Source: an uncultured Lachnospiraceae bacterium (lineage in GTDB: Bacteria > Bacillota > Clostridia > Lachnospirales > Lachnospiraceae). Taken from it: a stretch of DNA of 45,012 bases. A model generated the notes under the pieces. That model saw only the letters and a list, made by a program, of their open reading frames with translations. It was not told the DNA's origin and did no database searches. Position numbers and translations under genes: made by a program. Below are positions 33,755 to 42,931 of this stretch, in pieces; the first letter of the stretch is position 1; each line of letters begins with the position of its first letter. The stretch lies in the NCBI GenBank assembly GCA_910576895.1, contig CAJTJZ010000019.1, forward strand, positions 15,809 through 60,820, in the 5' to 3' direction.

Positions 33755-34960
33755 TTATTCGGATTTTCCAATAAAATGATTTCTTAATTGATATCCTTCT
33801 TCTATATAATTTCCGCTTGTCTTTGCATCCTTTTCATTATAATTCCAAGTATGTTCTTCTTCCTTTGTACTATCATAAATCATATAAGGAATCGGATCAC
33901 TTGTATGTGTTCTAACCGCAATTGGTGTAGGATGATCAGGACATACCAACATACGGAAATCAATATGATTTGCTTTCAGTTTTTCATAAACAGGTTTGAT
34001 GACTCTTTGATCAAGATACTCCACTGCCTTTATTTTACGTTTAAGACTTCCTTGATGTCCCATTTCATCAGGTGCTTCCACATGGACATAAACAAAATCA
34101 TATCCTTGTAAAAGGGCGTCTACCGCTGCCTGTGCTTTTCCTTCATAGTTTGTTTCTAAAGTGCCATCAGCACCTTCTACAATGATATTTTTCATTTCTG
34201 CTCCAACAGCAATTCCTTTTAATAAATCTACAGCAGAAATCATAGCAGCTTTTAATCCTGTTTGTTCTTCAAATGAATCAAGATTTGGCCGAGTACCTGC
34301 TCCCCAAAACCAAAGAGAATTTGCTTTGTTGAGTCCTTTTTTCGCACGTTCTATATTAATTGGATGCTTATTTAAAATATCATAGCTTTTCTTCATCATT
34401 TCTCGAAGATAAGGTTCTGTGGGAAGCTTATCAGAAATAACATTTCCTAAAATATCATGAGGTGGTGTAAGTTCTATAACATTTCCATAATCCCAAATAG
34501 TCAAATGACGATAACTAGTTCCTACATAAAACTTATAAGTATCTGTCTCTAATTCTTTTTTTACAGCATCTATCAGGATAGCTGCATCTTCTGTTGAAAT
34601 TTCACCAGAACTATGATCAAGAATTTTCTTTTCTTCATAAGCAACAGGGTCATCCGATAAAGTGACAAGATTACAGCGAAGTGCAATATCGGTATCTTTC
34701 ATGGGAACATCAATACTTAAGGCTTCTAATGGAGAACGTCCTGTATAATATTTTTCTGGATTATACCCAAGTACTGCAAGATTTGCAGTATCACTACCCG
34801 GTTTCATTCCTTTTGGAATTGTATGAGCTAAACCAATTTCAGATTTTTTTGAAAGCATATCCATCATTGGCGTTTGAGCATATTCTAGTATGGTTTGATG
34901 ATTAATTTCAGCAATTGGCTCATCCGCCATACCATCTCCTAAAATGACTATATATTTCAT
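33755..34960 (-). CDS. ApgM-family protein, probable alternative homoserine kinase
   Basis: A 401-residue alkaline-phosphatase-superfamily protein of the archaeal-type phosphoglycerate mutase group (COG3635). It begins MKYIVILGDGMADEPI and has GMKPGSDTANLAVLGYNP with the metal/nucleophile region, YTGRSPLEAL, RCNLVTL, YVHVEAPDEMGHQG and VCPDHPTPI, carrying the D/H metal ligands. Such genes next to hom and lysC in genomes without thrB are annotated as a proposed homoserine kinase (TIGR02535). The context here, between hom and lysC, supports that over glycolytic mutase activity, which remains possible. ATG 34960 is preferred; GTG 34969 is only 3 bases from the ribosome-binding sequence AAAGG. 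Confidence 0.8.
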   Translation of the reverse strand: MKYIVILGDGMADEPIAEINHQTILEYAQTPMMDMLSKKSEIGLAHTIPKGMKPGSDTANLAVLGYNPEKYYTGRSPLEALSIDVPMKDTDIALRCNLVTLSDDPVAYEEKKILDHSSGEISTEDAAILIDAVKKELETDTYKFYVGTSYRHLTIWDYGNVIELTPPHDILGNVISDKLPTEPYLREMMKKSYDILNKHPINIERAKKGLNKANSLWFWGAGTRPNLDSFEEQTGLKAAMISAVDLLKGIAVGAEMKNIIVEGADGTLETNYEGKAQAAVDALLQGYDFVYVHVEAPDEMGHQGSLKRKIKAVEYLDQRVIKPVYEKLKANHIDFRMLVCPDHPTPIAVRTHTSDPIPYMIYDSTKEEEHTWNYNEKDAKTSGNYIEEGYQLRNHFIGKSE

Positions 34961-35024
34961 ATTATGCACTTACCTTTCTATTTGCAATTCTTATGGATAG
35001 TAATTAGTAATTTATATTATATTT

Positions 35025-36224
35025 TTATTTAAAGTCTAGTCGAATCATACTTAAAATACCATCATTTGTACTAGCTATTTTTTGATAATCTGCTTCTGTC
35101 ATAGGACGAGTAAGAAATGCTCTTTCCTTTTCTGCTTGTGATTTTAATACTTGTACATTTCCGAAAGTTCCAGCAATATGAAAACCATCTTTAACACGTA
35201 CAAAACGGTGGAACTTAGCACTATCAATTTTTGCAAGTTCTAATTTTTCTTTGCTCCAAATTGTCATAATGGTAGTTCCTTCATGTTTTGCAGCATCAAC
35301 TACATCGGCAACAACAGCACTAGCTGTTGGTAGTTTTCCTGCACCACGTCCATAGAACATAGCTTCACCAAGCATATTTCCTTTTACAAAAATACCATTA
35401 AATACATCATTGACCATAAACAGCGGATGTGCTTTATTAATTAAAAAAGGAGCTACCATAGCAATGATACCAGTATCTGTTATTTTACTCATCCCAAAAA
35501 TCTTTATGCTTGCATCAAGTTCTTTTGCATATTTAATATCAAGATCAGTAATTCCTGTAATTCCCTCTGTATAAATATCTTCATAATCAACTTGTTTTCC
35601 ATAAGCTAAAGAAGTTAAAATTGCAATTTTACGGCAGGCATCATATCCTTCAATATCTGCCTCTGGATTGCGTTCTGCATAACCTTTTTCCTGTGCATCT
35701 TTTAATACCGTATGAAAATCAAGCCCTTCTTGTGTCATTTTTGTAAGAATATAATTAGTCGTACCATTTAAAATACCAGAAATTTCCAGTATTTTATCTG
35801 CTGTTAGAGATTGATTTAATGGGCGAATGATTGGGATTCCGCCGCCAACACTTGCTTCAAATAAGAAATTTACTTTTTTTTCTTTAGCAATAGAAAGAAG
35901 TTCTGCACCATGTTTTGCTACCAATTCTTTATTTGAAGTACAAACACTTTTTCCTTTTTCTAAACATTCCTTTACAAATTCATAAGCAGGATGAACACCA
36001 CCCATAGTTTCTACTACAATTCCAATGGAAGTATCTTTTGAAATAATAGAAAAATCATGTATAATTTTATCTTTATGTGGATCTTCTGGAAAATCCCTTA
36101 AATCAAGAATATATTTAATACGGATTTCCTTTCCTGCTTTTACATCAATACTATCTTGGTTCTTAGTTAAAACTTCAACAACACCAGAACCAACCGTACC
36201 ATATCCTAAAACTGCAACATTCAT
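35025..36224 (-). CDS. hom: Homoserine dehydrogenase
   Basis: A 399-residue NAD(P)-dependent oxidoreductase. The Rossmann motif VAVLGYGTVGSGVVEVL opens the protein; the catalytic region includes EASVGGGIPIIRPL, SGILNGTTNYILTKM, GYAERNPEADIEGYDACRK and GRGAGKLPTASAVVADVVD. It reduces aspartate semialdehyde to homoserine. At 399 residues it is shorter than ACT-bearing forms of about 430; the C-terminus has only a partial ACT-like stretch, so threonine control may rest on the separate ACT protein encoded 74 bases upstream. GGAGG precedes the ATG. Threonine synthase is not in the window. Confidence 0.95.
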   Translation of the reverse strand: MNVAVLGYGTVGSGVVEVLTKNQDSIDVKAGKEIRIKYILDLRDFPEDPHKDKIIHDFSIISKDTSIGIVVETMGGVHPAYEFVKECLEKGKSVCTSNKELVAKHGAELLSIAKEKKVNFLFEASVGGGIPIIRPLNQSLTADKILEISGILNGTTNYILTKMTQEGLDFHTVLKDAQEKGYAERNPEADIEGYDACRKIAILTSLAYGKQVDYEDIYTEGITGITDLDIKYAKELDASIKIFGMSKITDTGIIAMVAPFLINKAHPLFMVNDVFNGIFVKGNMLGEAMFYGRGAGKLPTASAVVADVVDAAKHEGTTIMTIWSKEKLELAKIDSAKFHRFVRVKDGFHIAGTFGNVQVLKSQAEKERAFLTRPMTEADYQKIASTNDGILSMIRLDFK

Positions 36225-36298
36225 TTATATCCTCCATTCCGCCATTTCTTGGCTTATCTATTGTGAAAAATAAGATTTTTTTATATATACTGGATAAA

Positions 36299-36757
36299 TT
36301 ATTCTCTTGCTAATATTTTTACTGATTGTATTCCATGCAATGTTTCAATTTCTTCTATCATAGCAGTAATGCTGCTGCCAGTAAAAGGAATCTCTGCACT
36401 TAAAGTTAGCGATGCAATTCCATTTACAGGAATGCTTTGATGGATGGTTAAAATATTTGCATGGTGTTTAGCAACAATATTTAATACATTTGCTAAAAGT
36501 CCCTTTGTATCTTCCATTTGTAAAAGAAGTGTAATTGTTTTTCCTTTTGTTGTATCATGAAAAGCTAAAATATCATCTTTATATTTATAAAAAGAACTGC
36601 GGCTGATTCCAACAGCTTCGGTTGCTTCTTGAATAGACATATTTTTTGTTGATTCTAACAATCGCTTTGCTTCAATTACTTTTTTTAATACGGGAGATAC
36701 CGCATTTTTCTTTACAAGGTAATATTTTTCTTCAAAATTTGTTTCGTTTTGCGTCAT
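36299..36757 (-). CDS. HTH-ACT protein, PheB/ThrR-like (UPF0735)
   Basis: A 152-residue protein with an N-terminal helix-turn-helix (MSIQEATEAVGISRSSFYKY, residues around 40-60) and a C-terminal ACT domain (from about 75, TITLLLQMEDTKGLLANVL). This is the UPF0735 architecture known as PheB. A homologue in Bacillus subtilis was described, as I recall, as ThrR, a repressor of threonine genes. Being first in the operon with hom, the ApgM-family gene and lysC strongly suggests it regulates this operon in response to an aspartate-family amino acid. ATG 36757 is chosen; TTG 36763 is an alternative. Confidence 0.82.
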   Translation of the reverse strand: MTQNETNFEEKYYLVKKNAVSPVLKKVIEAKRLLESTKNMSIQEATEAVGISRSSFYKYKDDILAFHDTTKGKTITLLLQMEDTKGLLANVLNIVAKHHANILTIHQSIPVNGIASLTLSAEIPFTGSSITAMIEEIETLHGIQSVKILARE

Positions 36758-36865
36758 TGTCAATTATCCCTATGAATTGATTTTATGGTTTTTGCAAATA
36801 ATTTTTTTAAAATATATGCTTTTAATAAGTAGTAAATTATTGACTTTGTGTGTACTAGAAATACA

Positions 36866-36893
36866 GATGTACATCACGGAAAGATATCATATC
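36866..36893. promoter_or_regulatory. Two palindromes in the divergent regulatory region
   Basis: GATGTACATC (36866-36875) is a perfect 10-bp palindrome, and GATAT-C-ATATC follows at 36883-36893. They lie in the 268-base space between the ThrR-like gene and the divergent response regulator gene. They are possible binding sites for either regulator; no direct evidence distinguishes them. Confidence 0.3.
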
Positions 36894-36976
36894 ATAGAAT
36901 TTTCAAATATGCAACCCATTTTTTAAAATCATTAAGGAAATTTTTCATAGCATCTTCATTTAAAATTCATATGGAT

Positions 36977-36986
36977 ATGCTATAAT
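36977..36986 (+). promoter_or_regulatory. Extended -10 promoter for the response regulator operon
   Basis: ATGCTATAAT contains a perfect -10 (36981-36986) with the TG-N extension, the same form as in front of the hemerythrin gene. No convincing -35 is seen. The first start codon is 40 bases downstream. Confidence 0.55.
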
Positions 36987-37025
36987 AAGAAAACAAAGAA
37001 ATAAGGGAAAAAAATAGGAGAGATT

Positions 37026-37679
37026 ATGAAGATTTTATTTTTAGAAGATGAACCTACAATACAAGAGGTTTTAACAGAATATATGAAAATGCAAAATTAT
37101 GATGTTATTTGTGCAGAAGATGGAGAAAAAGCAATCAGACTATTAAAAGAACAGCGTTTTGATATGGCTGTTTTAGATATTATCGTTCCAAAAATAAGCG
37201 GACTAGAAGTTTTAGATTGGATTCGTAAACATAAACCAGAAATAGCAGTTATTATGCTAACAGCATTAGAAGATGAAAAAACACAAGTACAGGCATTTAA
37301 TCTTTATGCAGATGATTATGTCATTAAGCCAGTTTCTCCAATTATCTTATTAAAAAGAATGGAAACGATTTTACGACGAGTAAAAAATACAGAAAAACAA
37401 AAGGAAAAAGGACTAGTACTTTATGAAGATTCTTATCAGGCATTTTATGATGGAATTTCATTAAAATTAACATTAAGTGAATTTTTATTATTACAAACAT
37501 TAAAAAAAGAGCCAAAACGTGCCTTTACAAGAGAACAATTAATTTTACGGATTTTTAATGAAGATTATATGGGAAATGATAGAATTATTGATGCCCATAT
37601 AAAAAATCTTCGGAAAAAACTTCCGAAAAATTATATTAAAACAATTGTTGGTATTGGCTATCAATTTCAGGAGGAGTGA
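37026..37679 (+). CDS. OmpR-family response regulator
   Basis: A 217-residue two-domain regulator. The receiver domain has the acidic pair FLEDEPT, phospho-acceptor D51 in VLDIIVP, MLTALED and the VIKP lysine. The C-terminal winged helix shows LTLSEFLLLQTL, FTREQLILRIF and IIDAHIKNLRKKL. ATG is preceded by AGGAGA, and the kinase gene begins 3 bases after its stop codon. Together with that kinase and the ABC transporter genes it forms one operon, so the transporter is its most likely target. Confidence 0.93.
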   Translation: MKILFLEDEPTIQEVLTEYMKMQNYDVICAEDGEKAIRLLKEQRFDMAVLDIIVPKISGLEVLDWIRKHKPEIAVIMLTALEDEKTQVQAFNLYADDYVIKPVSPIILLKRMETILRRVKNTEKQKEKGLVLYEDSYQAFYDGISLKLTLSEFLLLQTLKKEPKRAFTREQLILRIFNEDYMGNDRIIDAHIKNLRKKLPKNYIKTIVGIGYQFQEE

Positions 37680-37682
37680 TTT

Positions 37683-39362
37683 ATGGGATTATCAAAGAAA
37701 ACATTTTTTTATAGTATGGTATTAGCTCTTATCTTAGTTGCTTTTGCAATTGGATATTTTGTTTTTATGCTGCCATCTCTTTATGTAGATTATATGGTAA
37801 GAAGTAATTTAGATTCTGTCATTGAAGTGCAAAAAGAATATTTAGCAAATAGAAGTTATGATAATATAACCGTAAAAAATCCTTCTTCTGTTTATTCTTT
37901 AGAAATTCCAAAAAAGGGACAATCTCTTTTTGCAGCAGGAAAATTTATAAAATTGGAAATGGAAATAACAGATAAGGATTTACAGGAATTTTTAAATGAG
38001 TTTAGAGATATTATTAGCAGTTTTTGGACACAAAAGGATTCAGAAGAATTATTAAAAGATTTTTCTGAGGAAAATTCTTTCAAACTTTCTGTTTTCTGGA
38101 AAGATTTAGAGGAAAAAATAAAAGAAGAAGGACTATTTTCCAAGGATGTTCCTATCAAAATACAAATAGAAGGAAAAGAAAGGATAGAAGGAGAGGGAAT
38201 TTATCAAAAAGAATATTCTAAAGTGCATATAGTTTCTGAAAAAATAGCAGTATATCAGGCGGGAGTTTCTGATAAAAATTACAGTTATACAACGTATCTT
38301 GCTATGGGGCAAACAGAAGATGCTTTTATTCTTACTGTTTTTCCAACGATGACACCACAGATGGAAGAAATTATGCCAATTGTTATGGGCAGCCTTCCTA
38401 TGATTACAGCAATTGTATTTTTACTTGTTTTTATTGCCTCTCATTTTTTTTCAGGAAAAATTGTAAATCCAATTATAAAACTAGCAGATTATGCAGAAAA
38501 TGCCAAAGAGTTTTCAAAGTTTTCCATTTCTGCTTTTCATCTAAATAGAAAAGATGAAATTGGAATTTTAGGAAGAAATTTACAAGAATTATACGATACT
38601 TTGGAAAGAAATTATCGAGAGTTAGAACAAAAAAATAATCTTTTAAAAGAAGAAAATAAACGACAGGAAGTTTTTTTAAGAGCATCTTCGCATCAATTAA
38701 AAACGCCAGTTACAGCAGCACTTCTTTTAACTGATGGTATGATAAATGAAATTGGAAAATATAAAAATGTAAAACAATATCTTCCAGAAGTAAAAAAACA
38801 ATTACAAGCTATGCAAAAAATTATTGGGGATGTTATGTGCCTAAATATTTATACAGATACCTTACAAAAAGAAATGTTAGAAGTGATTGTTTTAATAAAA
38901 GAGCTTGTAAAAGCTTATAGTGTTCAAATAGAAGAAAAAAATTTAGATATTATAATACAAGGGAATGGAAAGGTTATAACGGATTTACAGATATTTAAAA
39001 AGCTTGTAGATAATTTGCTTTCTAATGCTGTTCAATATACGCAGAAAGGAGGAAAAATTGAAATAGAAATAAAGAACGAGATGCTTTGTATTAAAAATTA
39101 TAGTGAAATGTTGATAGAAGAAACATTACTTCCTCATATTTTTGAACCGTTTGTAAGCAGTGATAAAAAGAAAAAAGGAAAAGGACTTGGACTTTATATT
39201 GCTTCTTATTATAGTCGTCTTTTAGGTTATCAATTGGAAATTAAAAATGGGGAAAACTATGTTATCGCTATAGTAATTTTTATGGAAAGGGGAAAAGAAA
39301 ATGTTACTGACAATAAAACAATTACAAGTAAAATATGGGAAACAGACAGCACTTCAAATTGA
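37683..39362 (+). CDS. Sensor histidine kinase
   Basis: A 559-residue membrane kinase: helix 1 at about residues 10-33, an extracytoplasmic domain of about 200 residues with no recognised fold, helix 2 near 236-258, HAMP (about 260-312), a coiled coil, the phospho-acceptor H337 in SSHQLKTPVTAA, and an ATPase domain with N-box NLLSNAVQY and G-box GKGLGLYIASYYS. Its last 62 bases overlap the start of the ABC ATPase gene in another frame, an unusually long overlap; the ATPase ribosome-binding site lies inside this gene. It would sense an envelope signal and phosphorylate the regulator encoded just before it. Confidence 0.93.
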   Translation: MGLSKKTFFYSMVLALILVAFAIGYFVFMLPSLYVDYMVRSNLDSVIEVQKEYLANRSYDNITVKNPSSVYSLEIPKKGQSLFAAGKFIKLEMEITDKDLQEFLNEFRDIISSFWTQKDSEELLKDFSEENSFKLSVFWKDLEEKIKEEGLFSKDVPIKIQIEGKERIEGEGIYQKEYSKVHIVSEKIAVYQAGVSDKNYSYTTYLAMGQTEDAFILTVFPTMTPQMEEIMPIVMGSLPMITAIVFLLVFIASHFFSGKIVNPIIKLADYAENAKEFSKFSISAFHLNRKDEIGILGRNLQELYDTLERNYRELEQKNNLLKEENKRQEVFLRASSHQLKTPVTAALLLTDGMINEIGKYKNVKQYLPEVKKQLQAMQKIIGDVMCLNIYTDTLQKEMLEVIVLIKELVKAYSVQIEEKNLDIIIQGNGKVITDLQIFKKLVDNLLSNAVQYTQKGGKIEIEIKNEMLCIKNYSEMLIEETLLPHIFEPFVSSDKKKKGKGLGLYIASYYSRLLGYQLEIKNGENYVIAIVIFMERGKENVTDNKTITSKIWETDSTSN

Positions 39363-40185
39363 ACAGCCGATTTCTATTGAAAAAGGAGAAAGGATTGGCA
39401 TTATTGGATCAAATGGAGCAGGAAAAACAACATTAGTAAAAGCACTTTTAGGATTAGTTCCTTATCAGGGGCAGATTATAACAGAATTAACAAAAGAAAA
39501 GATAGCAGTACATATGCAGTTTAATCATTATGTAACAACAATGCCTATAAAATATATTATGGAAGCAATTTTAAATACAAAAATAAAAGAAAATAAAGAA
39601 TTACAGAATTTAATTTCTTTTTTTGATTTTAAACCTTGCCTTTCCAAAAAATTTCCTGCACTTTCTGGAGGACAAAAACAAAAATTTACCATTATTATGG
39701 TAATGATGCAAAAAGCAGAATTAACTTTTTATGATGAAGTAACTTCAGGGCTTGATTTTGAAACAAGACAAAAACTTATGGAAAAGCTAGTTACATGGTA
39801 TCAGGATAAAAAAGATACCTTAGTTGTAATTTCTCACTATTATGAAGAATTAGAGCAGTTAGCAGATAAACTTCTTATTCTTGACAAAGGTAATGTGATT
39901 GCTTATGGAAAGACAAAAGAACTTTTTCGGTTATATTGTGGAAATGCTATTTTTATTGTGGAAAATAATCAAAAAAATAAAGAATTAACTTCCAATTTTC
40001 AAATATTAAAATCACCAAATCATTTAATTGCTATATCTTGTCATAATAAAAAAGAAGAACAGGACTTAACAGAGCTTTTTATTACTCATAATATAAATTT
40101 TAAAAGAAGTAATTCTGATATTGAAATTATGTCAATTAATGCAAGAGAACAAAATATAAAAAAGCAATCGAATTTATTTGAATAA
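39301..40185 (+). CDS. ABC transporter ATP-binding protein
   Basis: A 294-residue ATPase with Walker A GSNGAGKTTL (from residue 36), Q-loop HMQFNHY, signature LSGGQKQKF, Walker B LTFYDEVTSGLD (D and E adjacent) and switch histidine in VVISHYYEE. Residues from about 220 on form a small C-terminal extension. It resembles ATPases of ABC-2 exporters for peptides, antibiotics or lipids. The ATG follows AAAGGGGAAAA (39286-39296) inside the kinase gene, which it overlaps by 62 bases. The permease gene begins 17 bases after its stop. Confidence 0.92.
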   Translation: MLLTIKQLQVKYGKQTALQIEQPISIEKGERIGIIGSNGAGKTTLVKALLGLVPYQGQIITELTKEKIAVHMQFNHYVTTMPIKYIMEAILNTKIKENKELQNLISFFDFKPCLSKKFPALSGGQKQKFTIIMVMMQKAELTFYDEVTSGLDFETRQKLMEKLVTWYQDKKDTLVVISHYYEELEQLADKLLILDKGNVIAYGKTKELFRLYCGNAIFIVENNQKNKELTSNFQILKSPNHLIAISCHNKKEEQDLTELFITHNINFKRSNSDIEIMSINAREQNIKKQSNLFE

Positions 40186-40201
40186 AAAAGGAGAGAAAAA
40201 A

Positions 40202-40966
40202 ATGAAGAAAAAAAGAGGAATATTCAAAATGGTTTTATATGAGTTAAGAAATAATAATGGAAATTTCATGACATATTTCTTTGGCATTGTTTTTCCAAAT
40301 TTTATGTCTTATTTTTTAACAAAAGCAATTTCAGAAGATGCACCAATGCAGTTATATCAGGAAATAGCAACTTCTATTATGCTTACCATGTCATTAATTA
40401 TGCCAATGTCCATTATGCTGCTTGGCTATGGAGCTGTTTATTCTCAGGAAGTAGAACATGAAATTCCACTTAGAATGCATCTTTTTGGATTTGAAGAAAA
40501 AGATTTAATTTTTGGAAAAGTGATTGCACAAGTAGTTATTTTAACGGTTGCTTTTTTTGTTTTCGGTATTTTTCAAATTTTTGTAATGGACATTCAAAAA
40601 CCAACAATGTTTTCTTTCTTTTGTTTATTGTTATCGTTATATCTTATTAGTATTATGATGTTAATTATTTCCCATGCACTTTCCAATATTTTCCGAAAAT
40701 TTAGTCTTACCTTTGGTGTCACCATGATGTTTTATTTTTTTATGATGGTGCTAACGGGAATGATGGGGGTAAAAACAGAGCAGCTTCCAAAAGCATTACA
40801 GGCAATTGCAAGAACATTACCTATGACTTATATTAGTAATGATTTTATTGACTTTTGGCAGGGAGGAATGTATAATTTTATGCCATTGATTCAATCGTTT
40901 CTTTTTTTAGGAGCTATTTGTGGAATTTTATTATTATTTTCATTTCATAAAAATAAAAGAACATGA
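40202..40966 (+). CDS. ABC-2 type transporter permease
   Basis: A 254-residue membrane protein with about six helices and a basic N-terminus (MKKKRGIFKMVLYELRNNN), typical of ABC-2 exporter permeases. It has the conserved long cytoplasmic loop (EVEHEIPLRMHLFGFEEKDL) between helices 2 and 3. ATG 40202 is 7 bases after AAGGAG; the upstream in-frame TTG overlaps the ATPase end and has no site. It is the partner of the ATPase before it. The substrate is unknown; such pairs next to two-component systems often serve in resistance to envelope-active compounds. Confidence 0.87.
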   Translation: MKKKRGIFKMVLYELRNNNGNFMTYFFGIVFPNFMSYFLTKAISEDAPMQLYQEIATSIMLTMSLIMPMSIMLLGYGAVYSQEVEHEIPLRMHLFGFEEKDLIFGKVIAQVVILTVAFFVFGIFQIFVMDIQKPTMFSFFCLLLSLYLISIMMLIISHALSNIFRKFSLTFGVTMMFYFFMMVLTGMMGVKTEQLPKALQAIARTLPMTYISNDFIDFWQGGMYNFMPLIQSFLFLGAICGILLLFSFHKNKRT

Positions 40967-41036
40967 TAAATTACAAATGAAAAGATTTTTTGTTTTTTAA
41001 ACTTCAGTATATGTTTTTTAGAAAGGAATAAAAAAG

Positions 41037-42026
41037 ATGAAGTTTTTTCTTTCTTATTTTCAGCAACGGAAAAAGGGAATTTTTGTATTTTTCCTATTTT
41101 GTTTTATCTTTCTTTTTGCATTTATATTATATCACTTACCAGTAAAGGCTGTATTATATCCATCTTTTCTTTGTATGGGACTTGGAATTATTTTTTTATT
41201 TTTTGATAGTAGGCGTGCTTTTTGTAAACATAAAAAATTAATGGAAATGCAAAAATTTTCTTCTTATCTTATGAAAGACTTTCCTATTGCGGAAACATTT
41301 GATGACAGGGATTATCAGAAAATAATACAGTTACTTCAAGAAGAACAAAGACAGCTAGAAGATAAGATGAATCTTCGTTATCTTGATATGATTGATTATT
41401 ATAGTATTTGGGCACATCAGATAAAAACACCCATTGCTTCTATGCGGTTAAATTTACAAAAAGAGGATTCTGAGTTTTCCAGAAAAATTTCTGAGGATTT
41501 ATTTAGAATTGAACAATATGTGGAAATGGTACTTATGTTTTTACGGCTTGATTCCGATTCTACAGATTATATCTTGCGAGAATATCCTTTGGATGCTATA
41601 ATAAAACAAGCAGTTAAAAGATTTGCAACTATTTTTATAAGGAGAAAAATAAAATTAAATTATAAGCCAGTGGAAATAAAAGTATTAACAGATGAAAAAT
41701 GGCTTCTTTTTGTAATAGAACAAGTACTTTCAAATGCATTAAAATATACAGAAGCAGGTGAAATTACAATTGAGATAAAAGAACCAAAAACATTATGTAT
41801 TCTTGATACTGGAATTGGAATTGCACCAGAGGATTTACCAAGAATTTTTGAAAAAGGCTATACAGGCTTTAATGGAAGAAATGATAAAAAAGCAAGTGGA
41901 ATTGGATTATATTTATGTCAAAGGATTTGTAAAAATTTAGGGCATACCATAAAGGCAGAATCTTCTTTAGGAAAAGGAACTAAGATATTGATTTCATTAC
42001 AAGAACAAAAGCTAGAGGTAGAATAG
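41037..42026 (+). CDS. Intramembrane-sensing histidine kinase (BceS-like)
   Basis: A 329-residue kinase with two closely spaced N-terminal helices (about residues 15-35 and 40-58) and almost no outside loop, the layout of intramembrane-sensing kinases that watch an ABC transporter. The dimerisation region has WAHQIKTPIASMRL with H127; the ATPase domain has VLSNALKYTEAGE, LDTGIGIAPEDLPRIFEKGYTG and GIGLYLCQRI. It is encoded after the ABC permease and directly before its response regulator. Classic BceS partners are BceAB; the permease here is not BceB-like, so the coupling may differ. Confidence 0.92.
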   Translation: MKFFLSYFQQRKKGIFVFFLFCFIFLFAFILYHLPVKAVLYPSFLCMGLGIIFLFFDSRRAFCKHKKLMEMQKFSSYLMKDFPIAETFDDRDYQKIIQLLQEEQRQLEDKMNLRYLDMIDYYSIWAHQIKTPIASMRLNLQKEDSEFSRKISEDLFRIEQYVEMVLMFLRLDSDSTDYILREYPLDAIIKQAVKRFATIFIRRKIKLNYKPVEIKVLTDEKWLLFVIEQVLSNALKYTEAGEITIEIKEPKTLCILDTGIGIAPEDLPRIFEKGYTGFNGRNDKKASGIGLYLCQRICKNLGHTIKAESSLGKGTKILISLQEQKLEVE

Positions 42027-42041
42027 AAAGGACAGAATGCA

Positions 42042-42728
42042 ATGTATCGGATTTTAATTGTAGAAGATGATAGAGGAATTGCAGAGGCTATAAAAAATTT
42101 AGTAAATATGTGGGACTTGCAAGCAATATGTGCAAGAAATTTCCGTAATCTTATGGCTGATTTTGCAGAATATGATCCGCATCTTGTCCTTTTAGATATT
42201 GTATTGCCATTTTTTAATGGATATTATTGGTGTAGTGAAATCCGTAAGGTGTCAAAAGTTCCTGTTATTTTTATTTCTTCTGTAAGCGATAATATGAATA
42301 TTGTAATGGCAATGAACCTTGGAGCAGATGACTTTATTGTAAAGCCATTTGATCAAAATGTTTTAATTGCAAAAATTCAGGCAATGTTACGCCGTACTTA
42401 TGATTTTGGAACGCAGATTCCAATATTAGAACATCGTGGTGCTATGTTAAATACAGGGGATAATACATTGATTTATCAGGAGAAAAAAGTACCACTGACA
42501 AAAAATGAATATCGTATTTTATTATCTCTTATGGAAAACAAGGGAAAGGTAGTTAGTAGAGAACGGTTGATGGAAAAATTGTGGGAATCAGATAGCTTTG
42601 TAGATGAAAATACACTAACAGTCAATGTAAATCGTTTAAGAAAAAAATTGGAGGCAATTGGACTTATTAATTTTATTACAACAAAGTTTGGGGTTGGTTA
42701 TATTATTATGGAAGAAAACAATAAATGA
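42042..42728 (+). CDS. OmpR-family response regulator (BceR-like)
   Basis: A 228-residue regulator with receiver features VEDDRG, D52 in LLDIVLP, FISSVSD and FIVKPFD, and a winged-helix domain with PLTKNEYRILLSL, RERLMEKLW and LTVNVNRLRKKL. The pattern matches BceR/GraR regulators paired with intramembrane-sensing kinases. The ATG is 15 bases after the kinase stop. It is the last gene before a perfect hairpin. Confidence 0.93.
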   Translation: MYRILIVEDDRGIAEAIKNLVNMWDLQAICARNFRNLMADFAEYDPHLVLLDIVLPFFNGYYWCSEIRKVSKVPVIFISSVSDNMNIVMAMNLGADDFIVKPFDQNVLIAKIQAMLRRTYDFGTQIPILEHRGAMLNTGDNTLIYQEKKVPLTKNEYRILLSLMENKGKVVSRERLMEKLWESDSFVDENTLTVNVNRLRKKLEAIGLINFITTKFGVGYIIMEENNK

Positions 42729-42735
42729 TAAAATT

Positions 42736-42761
42736 AAGTAGGGGAAATGTTTCCCCTACTT
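42736..42761 (+). terminator. Perfect hairpin after the second two-component system
   Basis: A 12-bp perfect inverted repeat, AAGTAGGGGAAA (42736-42747) and TTTCCCCTACTT (42750-42761), with 2 bases between, lies 7 bases past the regulator stop codon. It lacks an immediate long T run, so termination may be partial. Confidence 0.65.
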
Positions 42762-42931
42762 GGATATTTATAAGTTTTTATTAATAATTTTTCTTATATT
42801 TATTTCTTATTATCATTTTTATCATTTTATCGATAGTTTTGCAATTAAATTTTTATGAATTTTCTATTATAGTTTCTTTTTTTATTTTATCCATTCTGAC
42901 ATTTTATGTAAAAAAAATATATAAAATACTC

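Noticed and set aside
39301..39362. Possible frameshift where the kinase and the ABC ATPase overlap by 62 bases
   Set aside because: The kinase has its G-box and a short normal tail before the overlap, and the ATPase has its own ribosome-binding site and complete N-terminus; both frames are intact.
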